From Bacteroidota bacterium (lineage in GTDB: Bacteria; Bacteroidota; Bacteroidia; Bacteroidales; Lentimicrobiaceae), in assembly GCA_009773455.1 (NCBI GenBank), contig WSXU01000008.1:124001-188000 (forward strand): a DNA stretch of 64,000 nucleotides. The letters are read 5' to 3'. How positions within the stretch are numbered: the first letter of the stretch is position 1; each line of letters opens with the position of its first letter. The notes beneath the pieces are model-generated. The model ran no database searches. It saw only the letters and a program-made list of their open reading frames with translations, and was not told the origin of the DNA. Both the position numbers and the translations under genes were made by a program. Shown one piece after another: positions 54,139-63,755 of the stretch.

Positions 54139-57100
54139 CTATTTGAATGCCTTTTCAGGCAAACCATCACCGCTAAGTTTCAGCCTCTCGAAATATCCCG
54201 GCACTGCTTTACCCATCAGTTTATCAACATAAATCTTAGCGAGGTACTGGCCAAGCATAAAACCCTGGCCGCGCAATCCGATAAACAATCCGAGATCAGT
54301 ATCTATAATCATCCTGGGTTCAACATAATAACCGGCCCAAACAGCCTGAAACCCCACTGATGATAATTTCGGGAACCAGTTAACGAAAACTTCAGAAGCG
54401 ATTTCTAGGAAATGCTGTGAATTAATTTTCAGATTTTTATCCGTTTCCATGGGATCAACCGCCGGAGATGCACAACCGATGATCTGGCCGGTTTCGGCCA
54501 GCTGCTGACCATACACAGCCACAAATCCCTTGTATTTACGCCTGTCGATGATCATATCGAGCGGCCGGCCGTTCAGACCCATCATTGGAAGCCTGCGGCT
54601 GATAAAGGCCTGATGTTTAACCGGGTACATCCCGGTTTCATAACCCAGCATTCCGGCAAATTTGCCTGCATCCGGACCCAGGGCATTGATGAATACTTCT
54701 GTATGATATTCAACATATTGTTTGTCATGATCCTGAACAAGTACCCGGAACAGATCACCATCGCGGCGGACGTCGATCAGCTTACAGTCTTCCTTCACAG
54801 TACCGCCATGCTGTATGCCAATCCGCCTGATCAGGTCAATCACCCGGCCTGGAGTCGCCTGCCAGCAATCGCGGGTAATCAGCGCCCCCAGATAGTTTTT
54901 CAGATCAGGATTGATGTAGGGCGATATTTCTTTTGCATAATCTTTGGGTTCAACCATCCAGGCATCAGACCACGACCTGGATTCCTCAAGTGCACGATAC
55001 ATGGCTTCATCGTGAGCAAAAGTTACATAGTTGATCTGCCTGAAGTTGACATCATGAATATTCTGCAATTCCCTGAATATTTCAAGGTTATGCCTGGCGA
55101 TGTCGGCTATTTCAGGTAAGCTGAAGGCCGGCCGGCCTCCGGCAATGTTCCTCCATGAAGCTCCCCTGCCCGAATTAACCAGCACCGGATTCTCGCCCGC
55201 TTCGGCAAGATACCTGAACAAAGCCGAGCCTCCGATGCCGCCTCCGGCAACCAGTGATTTAACTTTTACCACCTTTGGTTTTGCACCGTTGGCACTGATA
55301 TAAACATCCTCATGAACATCACGGGGGTATAACTCTCCCATCGACAACTGGTTGGAGAGGGGACCACGGGGAGTAGCATCTCCTACAATCGAGATATCAT
55401 AATTGCGTAAAGTCTGCTTCAGCCTTCTTATACACCGTTTTCCCCTGCAGGCGCCCATTCCCAGACGAGTCGTATGCTTGACTTCATCCACCGAGATGAA
55501 TTTTCTGTCACCAATAGTCTCCAGAATTTCTCCCAGGGTAACATCATCACAATGACAAACATACATTTCAGCTTCCTTGCTGTAATCCACCGGTTTCATT
55601 TCAACAGGCTCCGGGTAGTTTTCCTTTACGATGAAACCCCTGACTTCAATCAATTTATCACCATGAATATCGATGGCCTTAACCCGGGCAATATTGGTCT
55701 TGTTGGGTTTTTTAAGGATTTTCTCAATGATTCCTTCGCCAAGTTCTCTCCCTTGATTATCAACCAGGTAAACTTCTGATTTTTCCTCTGCCTGATATTC
55801 AATCGGCAGAAACAGCCAGTCCTTTCCCGTGTGATAACCGAAAATGGCCAGGCCAGGGCATTGATAAACACAATCCATGCAACCGATGCATTTATCAAAG
55901 TTTATTTCGGGAACCGTGCTGGTTGAAGTCTTGGTGATGGCTCCATGGGGGCAGGCAAATTCGCAGGGGTTACAGGCAAAACCGTAAAGGCAGTCGATCT
56001 GAACAAACGGTTTGGCCGATATCCTTTCCGGCGCAGGCCGGTAGGGCTGCTCAATCACCCTTACCGGATGCTGCTGAGAGTCAATATACTCTTTGGATAC
56101 ATTCAGAAATTCATCGTAGCTGCAACGGGTCCCTATTTCATTCATAATTTCGAAAGCAACCTGCTTTCCCCGGAGCACGGCACTTGTACCTTCTCCTATA
56201 CGGATGGCATCTCCTGCTCCGAAGCATGCCCTTCCGAACACTTCATTTCCCTTAATCAGCAACTGGTCATCGGGAACCAGTCCGGTGCAAATGTTGATCG
56301 CATCAATGCCATCAATTACTTTTTCGGTTCCCGGGATTGGCTGAAAATCCCTGCATTCCGCAACTACTGCGCCTATAATTCCATCGTGGTTCTCATTGGG
56401 AATGGCCTTCAGCAGGATGTGTGAGAGAATCACAGGAATCCCCAGCCGACGGACCCTGTTGGCCTGAACAGGAAATCCGCCTTCTCCGGCCTGAGCCTCG
56501 ATGATGGCCTTTACTTTTGCTCCGGCCTGCATCAACTGATAGGAGGTGAGGTATCCGATATTGCCGGCGCCTACGGTAAGAACATTTTTCCCCAAAAGGG
56601 TGAACTCTGTATTCATCATTTTCTGGACGACGGCGGCCGTATATACGCCGGGCAGGTCGTCATTTTCAAAAGCGGGCATAAATGGTACGGCACCGGTTGC
56701 GACAACCATGTATTCTGCATCCACATAATAAATTTCGTCAGTCCTTACATTTTTGATTGCAATCCGTTTGCCTTCGAGTAAGTCCCATACCGTAGAATTG
56801 AGAAAAATGCCTGTATGATTATCACCGGCCAGGGTTTGTGCTATATCGAACCCCCGCATGCCGCCGAACTTTTTCTCTTTTTCAAAAAAGAAAAACTGGT
56901 GTGTCTGCATCAGAAACTGCCCCCCGATACGATCGTTGTTATCGATAACAATATTGTCAACGCCATGTCGGTTGAATTCTTCCCGGGCAGCCAGTCCGGC
57001 CGGGCCGGCTCCGATGATGGCCACAACGGTTTTAAATACCCGTGTCGGCGACTTTTTATCCGGCTCTTTCATAGAAGGAGCAAAATCATGAGGTATTTCA

Positions 57101-57372
57101 TGAACCTCCTTTATATTGTCCACGGTGGTGATGCAAATCCTCTTAATCTGGCCGTCAACGAGCATTTCGCAGGCACCGCATTTACCGATGCCACATTCAA
57201 GGCTGCGCTCCCTGTTCCGGAGGCTGTGGCTGTGCACCGGGAAACCGGCCTGATGAAGAGCTGCTGCTATGGTAAATCCCTTCTCTCCCGTAATTTCTTT
57301 TCCTTCAAAATGAAATGTCACCTTTTCGGCGGGAGCGATCTCGAGGATCGGATGATTGCTGATTTTATGCAT
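54139..57372 (-). CDS. Single-chain multi-cofactor amine/imino-acid oxidoreductase (HcnABC-like plus ferredoxin)
   Basis: 1077 residues in five modules. (1) HcnA-like [2Fe-2S] domain, Cys60, 65, 68 and 80. (2) FAD/NAD-type disulfide-reductase fold, GAGPAG at 121-126, second nucleotide loop TVGAGNIG at 266-273, GDAIRIGEG near 387. (3) Ferredoxin with two four-Cys sets: C461-x5-C467-x2-C470-x3-C474 (long first gap) and C495, 498, 501, 505. (4) BFD-like [2Fe-2S], Cys606, 608, 642 and 647. (5) DAO-type FAD oxidase with GGGIGG at 710-715. Each part resembles HcnABC or archaeal dye-linked proline dehydrogenase, usually separate subunits. It probably oxidises an amino or imino acid and passes electrons on; the substrate is unknown. 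No signal peptide. Confidence 0.85.
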   Translation of the reverse strand: MHKISNHPILEIAPAEKVTFHFEGKEITGEKGFTIAAALHQAGFPVHSHSLRNRERSLECGIGKCGACEMLVDGQIKRICITTVDNIKEVHEIPHDFAPSMKEPDKKSPTRVFKTVVAIIGAGPAGLAAREEFNRHGVDNIVIDNNDRIGGQFLMQTHQFFFFEKEKKFGGMRGFDIAQTLAGDNHTGIFLNSTVWDLLEGKRIAIKNVRTDEIYYVDAEYMVVATGAVPFMPAFENDDLPGVYTAAVVQKMMNTEFTLLGKNVLTVGAGNIGYLTSYQLMQAGAKVKAIIEAQAGEGGFPVQANRVRRLGIPVILSHILLKAIPNENHDGIIGAVVAECRDFQPIPGTEKVIDGIDAINICTGLVPDDQLLIKGNEVFGRACFGAGDAIRIGEGTSAVLRGKQVAFEIMNEIGTRCSYDEFLNVSKEYIDSQQHPVRVIEQPYRPAPERISAKPFVQIDCLYGFACNPCEFACPHGAITKTSTSTVPEINFDKCIGCMDCVYQCPGLAIFGYHTGKDWLFLPIEYQAEEKSEVYLVDNQGRELGEGIIEKILKKPNKTNIARVKAIDIHGDKLIEVRGFIVKENYPEPVEMKPVDYSKEAEMYVCHCDDVTLGEILETIGDRKFISVDEVKHTTRLGMGACRGKRCIRRLKQTLRNYDISIVGDATPRGPLSNQLSMGELYPRDVHEDVYISANGAKPKVVKVKSLVAGGGIGGSALFRYLAEAGENPVLVNSGRGASWRNIAGGRPAFSLPEIADIARHNLEIFRELQNIHDVNFRQINYVTFAHDEAMYRALEESRSWSDAWMVEPKDYAKEISPYINPDLKNYLGALITRDCWQATPGRVIDLIRRIGIQHGGTVKEDCKLIDVRRDGDLFRVLVQDHDKQYVEYHTEVFINALGPDAGKFAGMLGYETGMYPVKHQAFISRRLPMMGLNGRPLDMIIDRRKYKGFVAVYGQQLAETGQIIGCASPAVDPMETDKNLKINSQHFLEIASEVFVNWFPKLSSVGFQAVWAGYYVEPRMIIDTDLGLFIGLRGQGFMLGQYLAKIYVDKLMGKAVPGYFERLKLSGDGLPEKAFK

Positions 57373-57452
57373 TGTAGTGAGTTTTAAAGCGTTGCCGGTT
57401 TGTTTTCAGTTGGGTGAGCGCATAATGATGACTATAAGTGCGTCAGGCGTGG

Positions 57453-57460
57453 CAAATTTA
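57453..57460 (-). promoter_or_regulatory. Putative -7 box of the oxidoreductase gene
   Basis: Minus-strand TAAATTTG, a TAnnTTTG match, with a TTTG 17 bases upstream (57478-57481). About 80 bases before the ATG. Confidence 0.4.
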
Positions 57461-57776
57461 TAACTATTTGGACTGTACAAAATAAAATCAAACTAAAAAT
57501 TCACTTATTTGCATCTTCTTATATGGTCATTTTCAACGGGTTAACTTAGACTCATTATAAATAAGGAACGGCTGCAGTGCAAACGATTGCGCTGTCCGAA
57601 AATATTTTTTTCGGGTACCTGAATGCTTTAAATTTTCTTTCAGGTCTCTTTAACCCCTTGGAATTCAAAGAATAGAAATTATAAAAATAAGCGAAATGGC
57701 ACTTGTGCCAATTTGTTTTGCATTGATTAACAAGACTGTAATACCTTCTTCCTGTAAAAGATTGACTAATATTTGC

Positions 57777-57784
57777 TAATTTTG
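57777..57784 (+). promoter_or_regulatory. Putative -7 box of the GT5-DUF4270 genes
   Basis: TAATTTTG followed by CA, 29 bases before the ATG at 57814. Good TAnnTTTG match, no clear -33. Confidence 0.4.
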
Positions 57785-57813
57785 CATTTTATTGCATAAG
57801 TTACCGGGATATT

Positions 57814-58641
57814 ATGGAAAAGACCAGGATACTGTTTGTATCTCAGGAGATTATACCCTATCTGAAGGACAGTCAGATGGGTTATATTGGCAGGCACCTG
57901 CCCCAGGGAATACAGGAAAGAGGGCGTGAGATACGCACCTTTATGCCCCGGTTCGGGCACATCAATGAACGCAGAAACCAGTTGCATGAAGTCATCCGTT
58001 TATCGGGAATGAATCTGATTATTGATGACACCGACCATCCGCTCATTATAAAAGTTGCCTCGATACAGTCGGCCAGGATGCAGATCTATTTCATCGACAA
58101 TGATGACTATTTCCAGCGGAAATTCATGTTCCGTGATAAAAACAACAAGTTTTTCAAGGACAATGAAGAGCGGGCCATTTTCTTTTCAAGGGGCGTAATC
58201 GAAACTGTTAAAAAACTTGGATGGGCTCCCGATCTTGTTCATTGCCATGGCTGGATGACAAGCCTTGTTCCATTGTATATCAAGCGTGCTTTCCGCGATA
58301 ACCCTTTGTTTTCGGATACCCGTCTGATTATTTCAATTTACGATGATGATTTTGAAGAAGCCCTGAACAAAGATTTCGGAAACAAAATCAAACTCGATGG
58401 CATAACAAATAAGGATCTTAAACACTTTAAGAAGCCAACCTACGTTAATATGATGAAGGCTGCCATCGACTTTTCAGAAGGCGTCATAATTGGAAGCGAA
58501 ACCGTTAATCAGGAACTGCTCGACTATATCAACGAATCAGGAAAGCCAATGCTGCCCTATCAACCACTGGACCGGTTTGTGGATAATTATAACAATTTTT
58601 ATGATAAAATCCTGAATAGTCAGCTGGCCGGAACTGAATAA
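57814..58641 (+). CDS. Glycogen/starch synthase-like protein, GT5 N-terminal domain only
   Basis: 275 residues. It matches the N-terminal half of GlgA: KTRILFVSQEIIPYLKDSQM, GRHLPQGIQERGREIRTFMP, FYFIDNDDYF-like loop, DLVHCHGWMTSLVPLYIKRA. The GT1-type C-terminal catalytic half with the ADP-glucose-binding E-x7-E motif is absent, and the protein ends after a helical LDYINESGKP region. Where a full GlgA has KTGG near the start, the loop here reads LKDSQMGYIG. A short form beside a DUF4270 gene is common in Bacteroidales. It may not synthesise glycogen itself. Confidence 0.8.
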   Translation: MEKTRILFVSQEIIPYLKDSQMGYIGRHLPQGIQERGREIRTFMPRFGHINERRNQLHEVIRLSGMNLIIDDTDHPLIIKVASIQSARMQIYFIDNDDYFQRKFMFRDKNNKFFKDNEERAIFFSRGVIETVKKLGWAPDLVHCHGWMTSLVPLYIKRAFRDNPLFSDTRLIISIYDDDFEEALNKDFGNKIKLDGITNKDLKHFKKPTYVNMMKAAIDFSEGVIIGSETVNQELLDYINESGKPMLPYQPLDRFVDNYNNFYDKILNSQLAGTE

Positions 58642-58688
58642 GCTTTAATCTTGTATCACTGGATAGTACTCTTTGTAATTTTTATAAC

Positions 58689-59990
58689 GTGCTGAAGAAC
58701 AGATTATTATTTTATTGCGCATTGGCAATTTCAGGTATTACAGCGTTTTCCTGTACCAAAGAACCCGACCTGATCGGACTTGACCTTCTTCCCCCGGGTG
58801 ATCTTTTGAACATCGATTATATTGATACTTCAAGTATTGTTGCCTACACTGTGCGTGAAGATTCCCTCCGTACCGACGAATTAACACTCAATCTTCTGGG
58901 CAGCATTTCCGATCCTGTCTTTGGTACCACAACCGCTTCTATCTATACCCAATACAGGTTGTCGAAAAACAACATCACCTTTGGTGAAAATGCTGTTGCC
59001 GACTCCATGGTACTTACGCTGGTGTACAAGGGGATATACGGGGACTCCCTGGCGCCCAAAACCATCAGGGTTTATGAGATGGCCGACTCCATCAACTATG
59101 ACTCCTCCTATTATTCAACACGGACCATACCGGTTTTGCCGGAACTGATCGGCGAAGCCACCTTTGTGCCCAACCTGAGTGAGGCTGATTCTGTTGATGG
59201 AAATTATATGCCGCCCCATATGCGGATCATGCTCAGCCAGGCTTTTGCCGATAAAATTATCTCGGCCGATACCAATACCCTGAAAGATAACGAAAGTTTC
59301 CAGAAAATTTTCATGGGCCTGTATCTCACCTCCGAACAGGCAACAACCCCGGGTACCGGTTCAATCCTGTATTTTAACCTGCTGGATGCGGTATCGAGGC
59401 TCAAGATATATTATCACAATTCAACCGACACATCAACCATTGATTTCCCCATCGGTTCATACAGCGCGCGCTTCAACCAATACAACCATAACAATTATGC
59501 AGGCGCAGATCCGTCGATGCTGGAACAATTCGCTGATTCATCAGCAAATACAGAGCACCTGTATGTGCAGTCGATGGCCGGCACCAAAATCAAACTCAGG
59601 ATCCCCTATCTCAAAGCCCTGGCTGCACAGAAACGCATTGCCGTCAACGAAGCCCTGCTTGTTTTTACTGTAGAAGACACATCCGGGGTCTATGAGGTTC
59701 CAGCCCAACTCGCCCTGAAGAAACTGGATGCCGATGGTGATTATACAGCCCTGCCCGATGAGACTGAAGGATCTTCATTCCTCGACGGGAAATCAAGATC
59801 CGGAAAAGAGTACAGGTTCAGGATCACACGATATATACAAAACAGGCTTTTAAATCCCGGTGATCCCGATTATGGCCTTATGTTGTTTGCCGCAGGTTCA
59901 TCCCTTTCGGGAAACCGGGTGACACTCAGGGGCCCAAATGCTGCTGAAGGGAAAATTCGTCTTTTAATCTACTATACTATTGTAGATTAG
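58689..59990 (+). CDS. DUF4270 lipoprotein
   Basis: 433 residues, GTG start, lipoprotein signal (LLFYCALAISGITAFSC). Mature part EPDLIGLDLLPPGDLLNIDY and beta-rich repeats such as SISDPVFGTTTASIYTQYRL mark the Bacteroidota family DUF4270, predicted outer-membrane-associated. Its role is unknown. 47 bases after the GT5-type gene, probably one transcript. Confidence 0.85.
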   Translation: MLKNRLLFYCALAISGITAFSCTKEPDLIGLDLLPPGDLLNIDYIDTSSIVAYTVREDSLRTDELTLNLLGSISDPVFGTTTASIYTQYRLSKNNITFGENAVADSMVLTLVYKGIYGDSLAPKTIRVYEMADSINYDSSYYSTRTIPVLPELIGEATFVPNLSEADSVDGNYMPPHMRIMLSQAFADKIISADTNTLKDNESFQKIFMGLYLTSEQATTPGTGSILYFNLLDAVSRLKIYYHNSTDTSTIDFPIGSYSARFNQYNHNNYAGADPSMLEQFADSSANTEHLYVQSMAGTKIKLRIPYLKALAAQKRIAVNEALLVFTVEDTSGVYEVPAQLALKKLDADGDYTALPDETEGSSFLDGKSRSGKEYRFRITRYIQNRLLNPGDPDYGLMLFAAGSSLSGNRVTLRGPNAAEGKIRLLIYYTIVD

Positions 59991-60053
59991 CCCATTAGAT
60001 ATAACTCGGTCCCGGAAAGCATATAATGGGATACTTCCGGATTACTTTAGGTT

Positions 60054-60061
60054 TATCTTTG
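60054..60061 (+). promoter_or_regulatory. Putative -7 box of glmS
   Basis: TATCTTTG followed by CATT, about 108 bases before the glmS ATG. A glmS ribozyme is not expected in this phylum, and none was recognised in the leader. Confidence 0.35.
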
Positions 60062-60168
60062 CATTAACTTTAAAGCGGGTCTTTGTTGCCCGTTTTACCA
60101 TTGATTAATGTAACGGGATAATATTGAACAAATTACATATCTGATAAGTATCAAATCATTTCGAAAAT

Positions 60169-62007
60169 ATGTGTGGAATTGTAGCGTACATCGGCCCCAG
60201 GCAAGCTTGTCCCATTCTGATAAAAGGACTTCACCGGCTTGAATACCGTGGTTATGACAGTGCAGGAATAGCCATTTTAAATTCTGAACTTAAATTATTT
60301 AAGAGTAAAGGCAAGGTTTCTGACCTGGAAGAATTGATTGAGGGGAAAGACCTCAGTGGAACGGTAGGCATTGCCCACACCCGATGGGCTACCCACGGCG
60401 AACCAAACGATGTGAACGCCCACCCCCATTTTTCCTTCTCAAAAAACCTCGCCATTATACACAATGGCATCATTGAGAATTACGCCCCGCTGAAACAGGA
60501 GCTCCTGAAAAGGGGATTTACCTTTCAGAGCGATACCGACACGGAAGTGCTGATTCACCTGATTGAAGACATCCAGTTGAATGAGCACGTATCTCTGGAC
60601 AAAGCAGTTCAGATCGCCCTGAACCAGGTGGTCGGTGCTTATGCCATTGTCATCATCGATAAAAATGATCCTGATACCCTGATTGTTGCCCGAAAGGGCA
60701 GCCCTCTCGTGGTTGGCATTGGTGATAAAGAGTTTTTTGTCGCATCCGATGCCACACCGATTGTGGAATACACACGTGAAGTGGTTTACCTGAATGATGA
60801 GGAAATCGCTATTTTAAAGCGTAACGATGAACTGAAAATCAGGACCATCACCAACATTGCCAAAACACCTTATGTCCAGACCCTTGAAATAAATCTCAGC
60901 GCGCTTGAAAAGGAAGGGTTTGAGCATTTTATGCTTAAGGAAATTTACGAGCAGCCAAGGTCAATCCGCGACAGTATGCGGGGAAGGCTGAATGTTAAGA
61001 GTGGTGTGGTATCCCTGGGTGGAATCATTGAATACCAGCAGAAACTCATTTCGGCAAAACGGATCATCATCGTGGCCTGTGGCACTTCGTGGCATGCCGG
61101 TATCGTAGGTGAATACCTGATTGAAGAGCTTGCCAGGATACCTGTAGAGGTTGAATATGCCTCCGAATTCAGATACAGAAACCCGGTCATCTATGAAGAT
61201 GACGTGGTGATTGCCATCTCCCAGTCGGGAGAAACCGCCGATACCCTTGCCGCCATTGAACTGGCCAAGTCGAAAGGCGCCACCATCATTGGCATATGCA
61301 ATGTGGTAGGATCTTCCATTGCGCGTGCCACCCATGCCGGCTCTTATACCCATGCCGGTCCGGAAATCGGTGTAGCTTCAACCAAGGCTTTTACCGCCCA
61401 GGTTACCCTGCTTACCCTGATGGCCCTGATGATTGCCGATAGAAAAGGCACCATTTCGAAATCAAGATACCATCAGATCATCAATGAACTTGATGCCATT
61501 CCCGCCAAGGTTGAAAAAACACTCCTGGTGAACGACAAGATCATTGAGCTTGCCGGAATTTTCAAAGATTCGCGCAATGCCCTATACCTCGGACGGGGAT
61601 ATAACTTTCCCGTTGCCATGGAAGGAGCATTGAAATTAAAGGAGATTTCCTACATTCATGCCGAAGGATATCCGGCGGCTGAAATGAAACACGGCCCCAT
61701 CGCGCTGATCGATGAAGAAATGCCGGTGGTGATCATTGCGACCAACAAAGGCACCTACGAAAAAGTGGTTTCGAATATCCAGGAAGTTAAGGCGCGCAAA
61801 GGGAAAATCATTGCCATTGTGACCGAAGGTGATCAGACCGTGAAAGCACTGGCCGATCACATCATTGAAGTTCCGGAGACCGAAGAAATGCTGGTGCCGC
61901 TGATTGCCACCATCCCGCTGCAGTTGTTGTCCTATCACATCGCTGTTTTACGGGGATGTAACGTGGATCAACCCAGAAACCTGGCTAAAAGTGTTACGGT
62001 CGAGTAG
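60169..62007 (+). CDS. glmS: Glutamine-fructose-6-phosphate aminotransferase
   Basis: 612 residues. N-terminal glutaminase starts MCGIVAYIGPRQACPILIKG with catalytic Cys2; HTRWATHGEPN is the glutamine-site loop. Two SIS isomerase domains follow (ACGTSWHAGIVGEYL near 303, ISQSGETADTLAAIELAKSK, STKAFTAQVTLL; and YLGRGYNFPVAMEGALKLKE). It makes glucosamine 6-phosphate for cell-wall and LPS precursors. Ends DQPRNLAKSVTVE as usual. Confidence 0.98.
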   Translation: MCGIVAYIGPRQACPILIKGLHRLEYRGYDSAGIAILNSELKLFKSKGKVSDLEELIEGKDLSGTVGIAHTRWATHGEPNDVNAHPHFSFSKNLAIIHNGIIENYAPLKQELLKRGFTFQSDTDTEVLIHLIEDIQLNEHVSLDKAVQIALNQVVGAYAIVIIDKNDPDTLIVARKGSPLVVGIGDKEFFVASDATPIVEYTREVVYLNDEEIAILKRNDELKIRTITNIAKTPYVQTLEINLSALEKEGFEHFMLKEIYEQPRSIRDSMRGRLNVKSGVVSLGGIIEYQQKLISAKRIIIVACGTSWHAGIVGEYLIEELARIPVEVEYASEFRYRNPVIYEDDVVIAISQSGETADTLAAIELAKSKGATIIGICNVVGSSIARATHAGSYTHAGPEIGVASTKAFTAQVTLLTLMALMIADRKGTISKSRYHQIINELDAIPAKVEKTLLVNDKIIELAGIFKDSRNALYLGRGYNFPVAMEGALKLKEISYIHAEGYPAAEMKHGPIALIDEEMPVVIIATNKGTYEKVVSNIQEVKARKGKIIAIVTEGDQTVKALADHIIEVPETEEMLVPLIATIPLQLLSYHIAVLRGCNVDQPRNLAKSVTVE

Positions 62008-62046
62008 TACTGGAAAAGTTGAACATTTCACCTTATTCTTTCAGAC

Positions 62047-62085
62047 AAAGAAGCCCTTTCATTGAATCTATGAAAGGGCTTCTTT
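62047..62085. terminator. Bidirectional terminator between glmS and the S41 protease gene
   Basis: 16-base perfect arms AAAGAAGCCCTTTCAT / ATGAAAGGGCTTCTTT with a 7-base loop, between the convergent stops. Confidence 0.88.
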
Positions 62086-62102
62086 ATAACAGACATCCGG
62101 AA

Positions 62103-63725
62103 TCAATTCTTTTTCTTCATCTCTTCAACAGCCTTCAGGTAGGTCTTGTCTGTGCGGAGGAACACCGGATAAAATCCCTTTTCATCATAAATATTCCGTG
62201 CAACCAATGCTTTGAGAAGATTGGCAATCTCATCTTTTGAGAATGCGATTCCGACAGGATCAGGCTTCACCTCATTTTTCGCGGCAAAGTCGATGAAACT
62301 CTGGTAAACGGCCGGTGTAACAGCAAACTGACGGTTGAAGTCTTCAAAGTCCTTATAGGCATTCAGCATCTTGCGGTTATTGTCGGTGTATTCAAAAGCA
62401 AACTGGTAAAGCAGACCCTTGTTCATGATGGCATTATAATAGTGGTATTTATCATTTTTCTCAACGGGCATATAAACATCCGGCATGATACCACCGCCGC
62501 CGTAAACGGTTTTTCCCCCGGGGGTGGTATACTTTAACGAATCATTAAACCTGACACTGTCCTGGCTCTCCATTTCGCCATGGACCATCCTGTCGTACAG
62601 TTCTTCCTGGTACTCCCGGGCATGTCCGTTTTTGTAAGGTTTCTGGATGCTTCTGCCGGTAGGTGTGTAATAACGGGCCACCGTCAGCCTGATGGCTGAA
62701 CCGTCAGGTAATCCCAGTTGTTCCTGCACCAGTCCCTTGCCAAAGGAACGGCGTCCGATGATGGTCGCCCTGTCGTTGTCCTGCAGGGCCCCGGCGACAA
62801 TCTCGCTTGAAGAGGCAGAACCTTCATCAATCAGCACCATCAGCCTGCCTTTTTCAAAATGTCCTTTCTCCGTGGCATTGGCTATCTGTTTTGGTCTGTT
62901 GAGACCTTCTGTGTAGACAATCAGTTTTCCGGCCGTGAGAAACTCATCGGCCACATCGATGGCGGCCTGAAGGTATCCGCCTGAATTGCCGCGAAGGTCT
63001 AGAATCAGGTTATTCAGACCCTTTGATTTCAGGGTGATCAGCGCCTGGCTTAATTCTTCAGCCGTTGTGGCTGAGAATTTTGACACCTTGATATACCCGG
63101 TTCCTGGCTCAGGCATAAAAGCTATGTCGACACTGTAGGTCGGAATCACATCACGTGTCAGTTCAAATTTCAACAATTCCTTCACTCCCCGGCGCAGGAT
63201 ACTGACATTGACTTTGGTTCCCCGTTCGCCTTTGAGCAGCTTCATCACGTCGTTGGTAGCGATTTTTATTCCGGCGATGTTCTTCCCTTCAACCTTAACT
63301 ATGCGGTCTCCGGCCATCACCCCGGCTTTGGCGGAAGGCCCGCCGGGAATCGTATTGATGATGTAAACGGTGTCTTTTTCCAGCCTGAACTGCACTCCAA
63401 TGCCATCAAAATTCCCGAGCAGGGGGTCATTTACCTCATTGAATTCTTCGGCTGAAATGTATTGTGAGTGCGGATCCAGATCAGCCAGAATACCTTCAAT
63501 GGCGGAACGGCTGAGTGCATCCACATCGACCGAATCGACATAATCCTGCTTGATATAGGAAATAACATCGTTAACAGGATCATAATTCCTGGATTTTAAA
63601 CCCTGAAGAAGGGTTTCATTGATCGGCGACACCCTGACAAGGGTAGCTCCCAGGAAAAAACCTGCGATCAGCACCAGAGCGAATGCGATGGGAAGATATA
63701 CCGAAAACCGTTTGTTGTTATACAT
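62103..63725 (-). CDS. S41-family C-terminal processing protease
   Basis: 540 residues. N-terminal membrane segment (SVYLPIAFALVLIAGFFLGA), PDZ domain about 105-190 (GIGVQFRL ... AGVMAGDRIVKVEG), then the S41 catalytic domain with LDLRGNSGGYLQAAIDVADE, serine in GSASSSEI (302-308) and Lys330 in SFGKGLVQ. It trims or degrades exported proteins at the C-terminus, in the periplasm. Ends with a helical KTYLKAVEEMKKKN tail. A -7 box, TAACTTTG, lies at 63748-63755. Confidence 0.95.
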   Translation of the reverse strand: MYNNKRFSVYLPIAFALVLIAGFFLGATLVRVSPINETLLQGLKSRNYDPVNDVISYIKQDYVDSVDVDALSRSAIEGILADLDPHSQYISAEEFNEVNDPLLGNFDGIGVQFRLEKDTVYIINTIPGGPSAKAGVMAGDRIVKVEGKNIAGIKIATNDVMKLLKGERGTKVNVSILRRGVKELLKFELTRDVIPTYSVDIAFMPEPGTGYIKVSKFSATTAEELSQALITLKSKGLNNLILDLRGNSGGYLQAAIDVADEFLTAGKLIVYTEGLNRPKQIANATEKGHFEKGRLMVLIDEGSASSSEIVAGALQDNDRATIIGRRSFGKGLVQEQLGLPDGSAIRLTVARYYTPTGRSIQKPYKNGHAREYQEELYDRMVHGEMESQDSVRFNDSLKYTTPGGKTVYGGGGIMPDVYMPVEKNDKYHYYNAIMNKGLLYQFAFEYTDNNRKMLNAYKDFEDFNRQFAVTPAVYQSFIDFAAKNEVKPDPVGIAFSKDEIANLLKALVARNIYDEKGFYPVFLRTDKTYLKAVEEMKKKN

Positions 63726-63747
63726 AGCTGTGGAAGAAAAGATGGAG

Positions 63748-63755
63748 CAAAGTTA
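63748..63755 (-). promoter_or_regulatory. Putative -7 box of the S41 protease gene
   Basis: Minus-strand TAACTTTG followed by CTCC, 22 bases before the ATG. TAnnTTTG match without clear -33. Confidence 0.4.

Larger units (their letters stand above)
57373..57813. other. Divergent intergenic region with promoters
   Basis: 441 bases between the minus-strand oxidoreductase and plus-strand GT5 gene. It holds a -7 candidate on each strand (listed separately) and otherwise AT-rich sequence. I see no reading frame, RNA gene or terminator in it. Confidence 0.5.

Noticed and set aside
54139-57372. Reading the fused oxidoreductase as a hydrogen cyanide synthase
   Set aside because: Module order resembles HcnABC, but the same fold set serves proline, opine and sarcosine oxidation. 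No HCN-specific evidence exists in the sequence, so no cyanide claim is made.
60001-60168. glmS ribozyme upstream of glmS
   Set aside because: The 170-base leader has no recognisable ribozyme core, and the class is known from Gram-positive bacteria.
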